Positions 6,282-7,626 of a stretch of 7,626 nucleotides of DNA are shown piece by piece. Numbering within the stretch: the first letter of the stretch is position 1; each line of letters begins with the position of its first letter. A model generated the notes under the pieces. It had not been told where the DNA came from, made no database searches, and worked only from the letters and a program-made list of their open reading frames with translations. Origin of the DNA: an uncultured Elusimicrobia bacterium (GTDB lineage: Bacteria; Elusimicrobiota; Elusimicrobia; UBA1565; UBA9628). The stretch spans positions 1 through 7,626 of the forward strand of contig CAIQSZ010000465.1 in assembly GCA_903874575.1 (NCBI GenBank), written 5' to 3'. A program made the position numbers and the translations under genes.

Positions 6282-7096
6282 CAGAGGCGGGCGCGTCCGC
6301 GCGTCATGTTCAGATGGAAGTCGTACATGCCGTCGTCTCCGCGCACCAGCAGGCGTTTCAGCGGACCGGACTCCGGGTCCCAAAGCGAGGGGGAAATTCC
6401 CTGCTTGATGCCGAAATCGAAACGGTAGCCCGCCGCGCGCACGGCGGCCCGCACCTCGGGGTCGTATGCGCCGGAGCCGTAGGGATAGGCGAAGCCGACC
6501 TGCTCGCGGCCCAACTTATCCTCAAGACGCCTTTTGCTCTCGGACGCCTCCCAACGGACTTCCTCAAGCGAGAGTTTGAGCAGGTTGCGGTGGCGCATGG
6601 TGTGGGAGCCGAACTCGAACACCCCGGAGTCCTGCATTTCCTTGATCTGCGTCCAGGTCAGCATCTTCAGCCATGGTTCGGTCTTGGGATCGTGCCAGGC
6701 ATTGTGTCCGTCCACGGTTTCGTAGACCAGAAACACGCAACCCTTCATGCCGGCCTCGCGCAGAAGCGGATACGCGGCGTCGTAATTGTTCATGTAGCCG
6801 TCGTCGAAAGTGATGAGGACCGGCTTCTCGGGCAAGGGCTTCAAGCCTTTCTCGGCGTCGCGCCATTCGGCGAAGGTGATCGAGGCGAAGCCGTTCTTTT
6901 TTAGGTAGGCGAGTTGTTTCCGGAAGTCCTCCGCCGTGACCCAAAGCTTGCGTAATTTGGAACCGGGAGGCGCTTCGCCGATCTTATGGTACATCAAAGT
7001 GGGCATGCCGGCTCGGACGACCGAACGCCACCAGTTCCATCGGGCGCTGGCGCCCGCCGCGATCGCGGCCCCGACGCCGGCCAGTTCGACGATCAT
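6281..7096 (-). CDS. Polysaccharide deacetylase family protein (CE4 / NodB homology domain)
   Basis: A 271-residue protein of carbohydrate esterase family 4, whose members are metal-dependent enzymes removing N- or O-acetyl groups from sugars. Visible motifs are LMYHKIG at residues 34-40, an opening typical of the YadE/PgaB-like branch; TFDDGY at 96-101, with catalytic base and metal ligand D98/D99; SHTMRH at 164-169, giving the metal-binding H165-x3-H169 pair; and AYPYG at 203-207 in place of the RxPYG of classical NodB enzymes. Residues 1-30 are Ala/Gly-rich and then Trp/Arg-rich, possibly a weak membrane-associating segment, with no clear cleavable signal. The start at 7096 is preferred because its ATG overlaps the upstream stop (ATGA) and has AAGGAA 9-14 bases upstream; an in-frame start at 7234 would intrude 140 bases into the glycosyltransferase. 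The stop overlaps the next start as TGATG. The substrate is unknown; context suggests an acetylated amino sugar of LPS core or lipid A. Confidence 0.9.
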   Translation of the reverse strand: MIVELAGVGAAIAAGASARWNWWRSVVRAGMPTLMYHKIGEAPPGSKLRKLWVTAEDFRKQLAYLKKNGFASITFAEWRDAEKGLKPLPEKPVLITFDDGYMNNYDAAYPLLREAGMKGCVFLVYETVDGHNAWHDPKTEPWLKMLTWTQIKEMQDSGVFEFGSHTMRHRNLLKLSLEEVRWEASESKRRLEDKLGREQVGFAYPYGSGAYDPEVRAAVRAAGYRFDFGIKQGISPSLWDPESGPLKRLLVRGDDGMYDFHLNMTRGRARL

Positions 7097-7626
7097 GCGC
7101 GCGGTTCCTTTTCCATTTCCCTCAATTTGACATATTTGAGCCAACTGTGAAAGGCGGACAGGCCGGCCCAAACCAGGCCCGGGTGCCCGTCGAGCAACCC
7201 AAACTTCAGCACGATCCGAGCGAAGAACTCCCAAGGCAGGATGAGATGGCGCAGGGAGCCGGAGCGCCTGCCGGCGGCGCGGCGCTTTTGCGCGGCGAGG
7301 GTGGTATAGCGGTCCAGCTTGGAGAGATAGTCGGAGACGTCCCGGTAGGGTTCGTGCACGATCCTCCCGGACAGCGCGCCGGTGGGGCCGTCGACTTCAA
7401 GCCCCTCATGCAACGAGCCGCCGACGAAACGGCTTTTGGCGCGGCGGAACAGACGGACATGAGATTCGGAGCCTAGGCCTCCCCAGCGCAGCGTTCGGCC
7501 CATGAAACGGATTTCGAACGGTATATCGAACGCGGCCGGCGTCGGATTTCGCGCCAGGACCGACCGGATGTCATCGGCTAAACGCGGCGTGACGCGTTCG
7601 TCGGGGTCTATCCACAGGCACCACTC
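7093..7626 (-). CDS. Family 2 glycosyltransferase, WaaE/KdtX-like (partial, 5' end outside window)
   Basis: This is the C-terminal 177 residues of a glycosyltransferase; the reading frame stays open to the right edge, so the start lies beyond the window. The visible part opens with EWCLWIDPDERV, which carries the acidic metal/nucleotide-sugar motif (D-x-D-E) of GT-A fold family 2 enzymes. It is followed by FMGRTLRWGG, a RLFRR segment and a LHEGL segment. This order is typical of the WaaE/KdtX group, which adds sugars such as glucose to the LPS inner core on the cytoplasmic face of the inner membrane. The C-terminal part is rich in aromatic residues (LPWEFFARIVLKFGLLDG) and may touch the membrane. 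Full-length relatives are about 250-260 residues, so roughly 80 residues are missing. The stop codon overlaps the start of the deacetylase by four bases (ATGA), so the two are probably translationally coupled. The donor and acceptor cannot be read from the sequence. Confidence 0.88.
   Translation of the reverse strand, partial: EWCLWIDPDERVTPRLADDIRSVLARNPTPAAFDIPFEIRFMGRTLRWGGLGSESHVRLFRRAKSRFVGGSLHEGLEVDGPTGALSGRIVHEPYRDVSDYLSKLDRYTTLAAQKRRAAGRRSGSLRHLILPWEFFARIVLKFGLLDGHPGLVWAGLSAFHSWLKYVKLREMEKEPRA
7105..7110 (-). promoter_or_regulatory. Ribosome binding site of the deacetylase gene
   Basis: The minus-strand hexamer AAGGAA ends nine bases before the ATG at 7096, inside the 3' end of the glycosyltransferase gene. 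Together with the ATGA overlap it favours this start over the longer open frame. Confidence 0.55.

Noticed and set aside
5349..6428. A 359-codon plus-strand open frame opposite the GT9 gene.
   Set aside because: Composition is typical of antisense GC-rich frames; the minus strand carries clear glycosyltransferase motifs through the same stretch.

Overview
The window is a 7.6 kb stretch of GC-rich DNA (roughly 60-65% G+C by eye) in which every supportable gene lies on the minus strand. It reads as one compact operon for the lipopolysaccharide (LPS) inner core and lipid A of a Gram-negative (diderm) bacterium. Coding density is essentially 100%. No intergenic space exceeds about 13 bases, so there is no room for a terminator or a conventional promoter between genes, and none is called. 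No RNA genes, mobile elements or CRISPR arrays are visible. Both edge genes are cut by the window.

In transcription order (right to left) the genes are: the 3' part of a WaaE/KdtX-like family 2 glycosyltransferase (7093-7626); a CE4/NodB polysaccharide deacetylase (6281-7096); a family 9, heptosyltransferase-like glycosyltransferase (5283-6281); lpxK, lipid A 4'-kinase (4183-5286); a predicted DUF3108 lipoprotein with a GTG start (3248-4186); a stand-alone heptose-7-phosphate kinase, rfaE1/hldA (2242-3234); kdsB, CMP-Kdo synthetase (1517-2245); and pyrG, CTP synthase (1-1520, lacking its last few tens of codons). Six of the seven junctions are stop/start overlaps of 1-4 bases (ATGA, GTGA or TGATG), which implies translational coupling. 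The exception is the DUF3108-rfaE1 junction.

The genes form a coherent pathway. PyrG makes CTP, which KdsB uses to activate Kdo. RfaE1 commits a sugar to ADP-heptose, which the GT9 enzyme probably transfers. LpxK finishes the 1,4'-bisphosphorylated lipid A acceptor. The GT2 enzyme and the deacetylase probably extend or modify the core glycan. The DUF3108 lipoprotein is the only member with no known activity and is the best candidate for an undescribed part of the pathway.

The organism cannot be named from the sequence. LPS genes and high GC fit proteobacterial (including delta-type) or other diderm lineages such as Elusimicrobiota, but this is a guess. I see no sign of a wholly new defence or mobile system. 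The points worth a second look are the DUF3108 gene, a missing Asp in the GT9 enzyme, motif deviations in KdsB, and the deacetylase inside an LPS operon.
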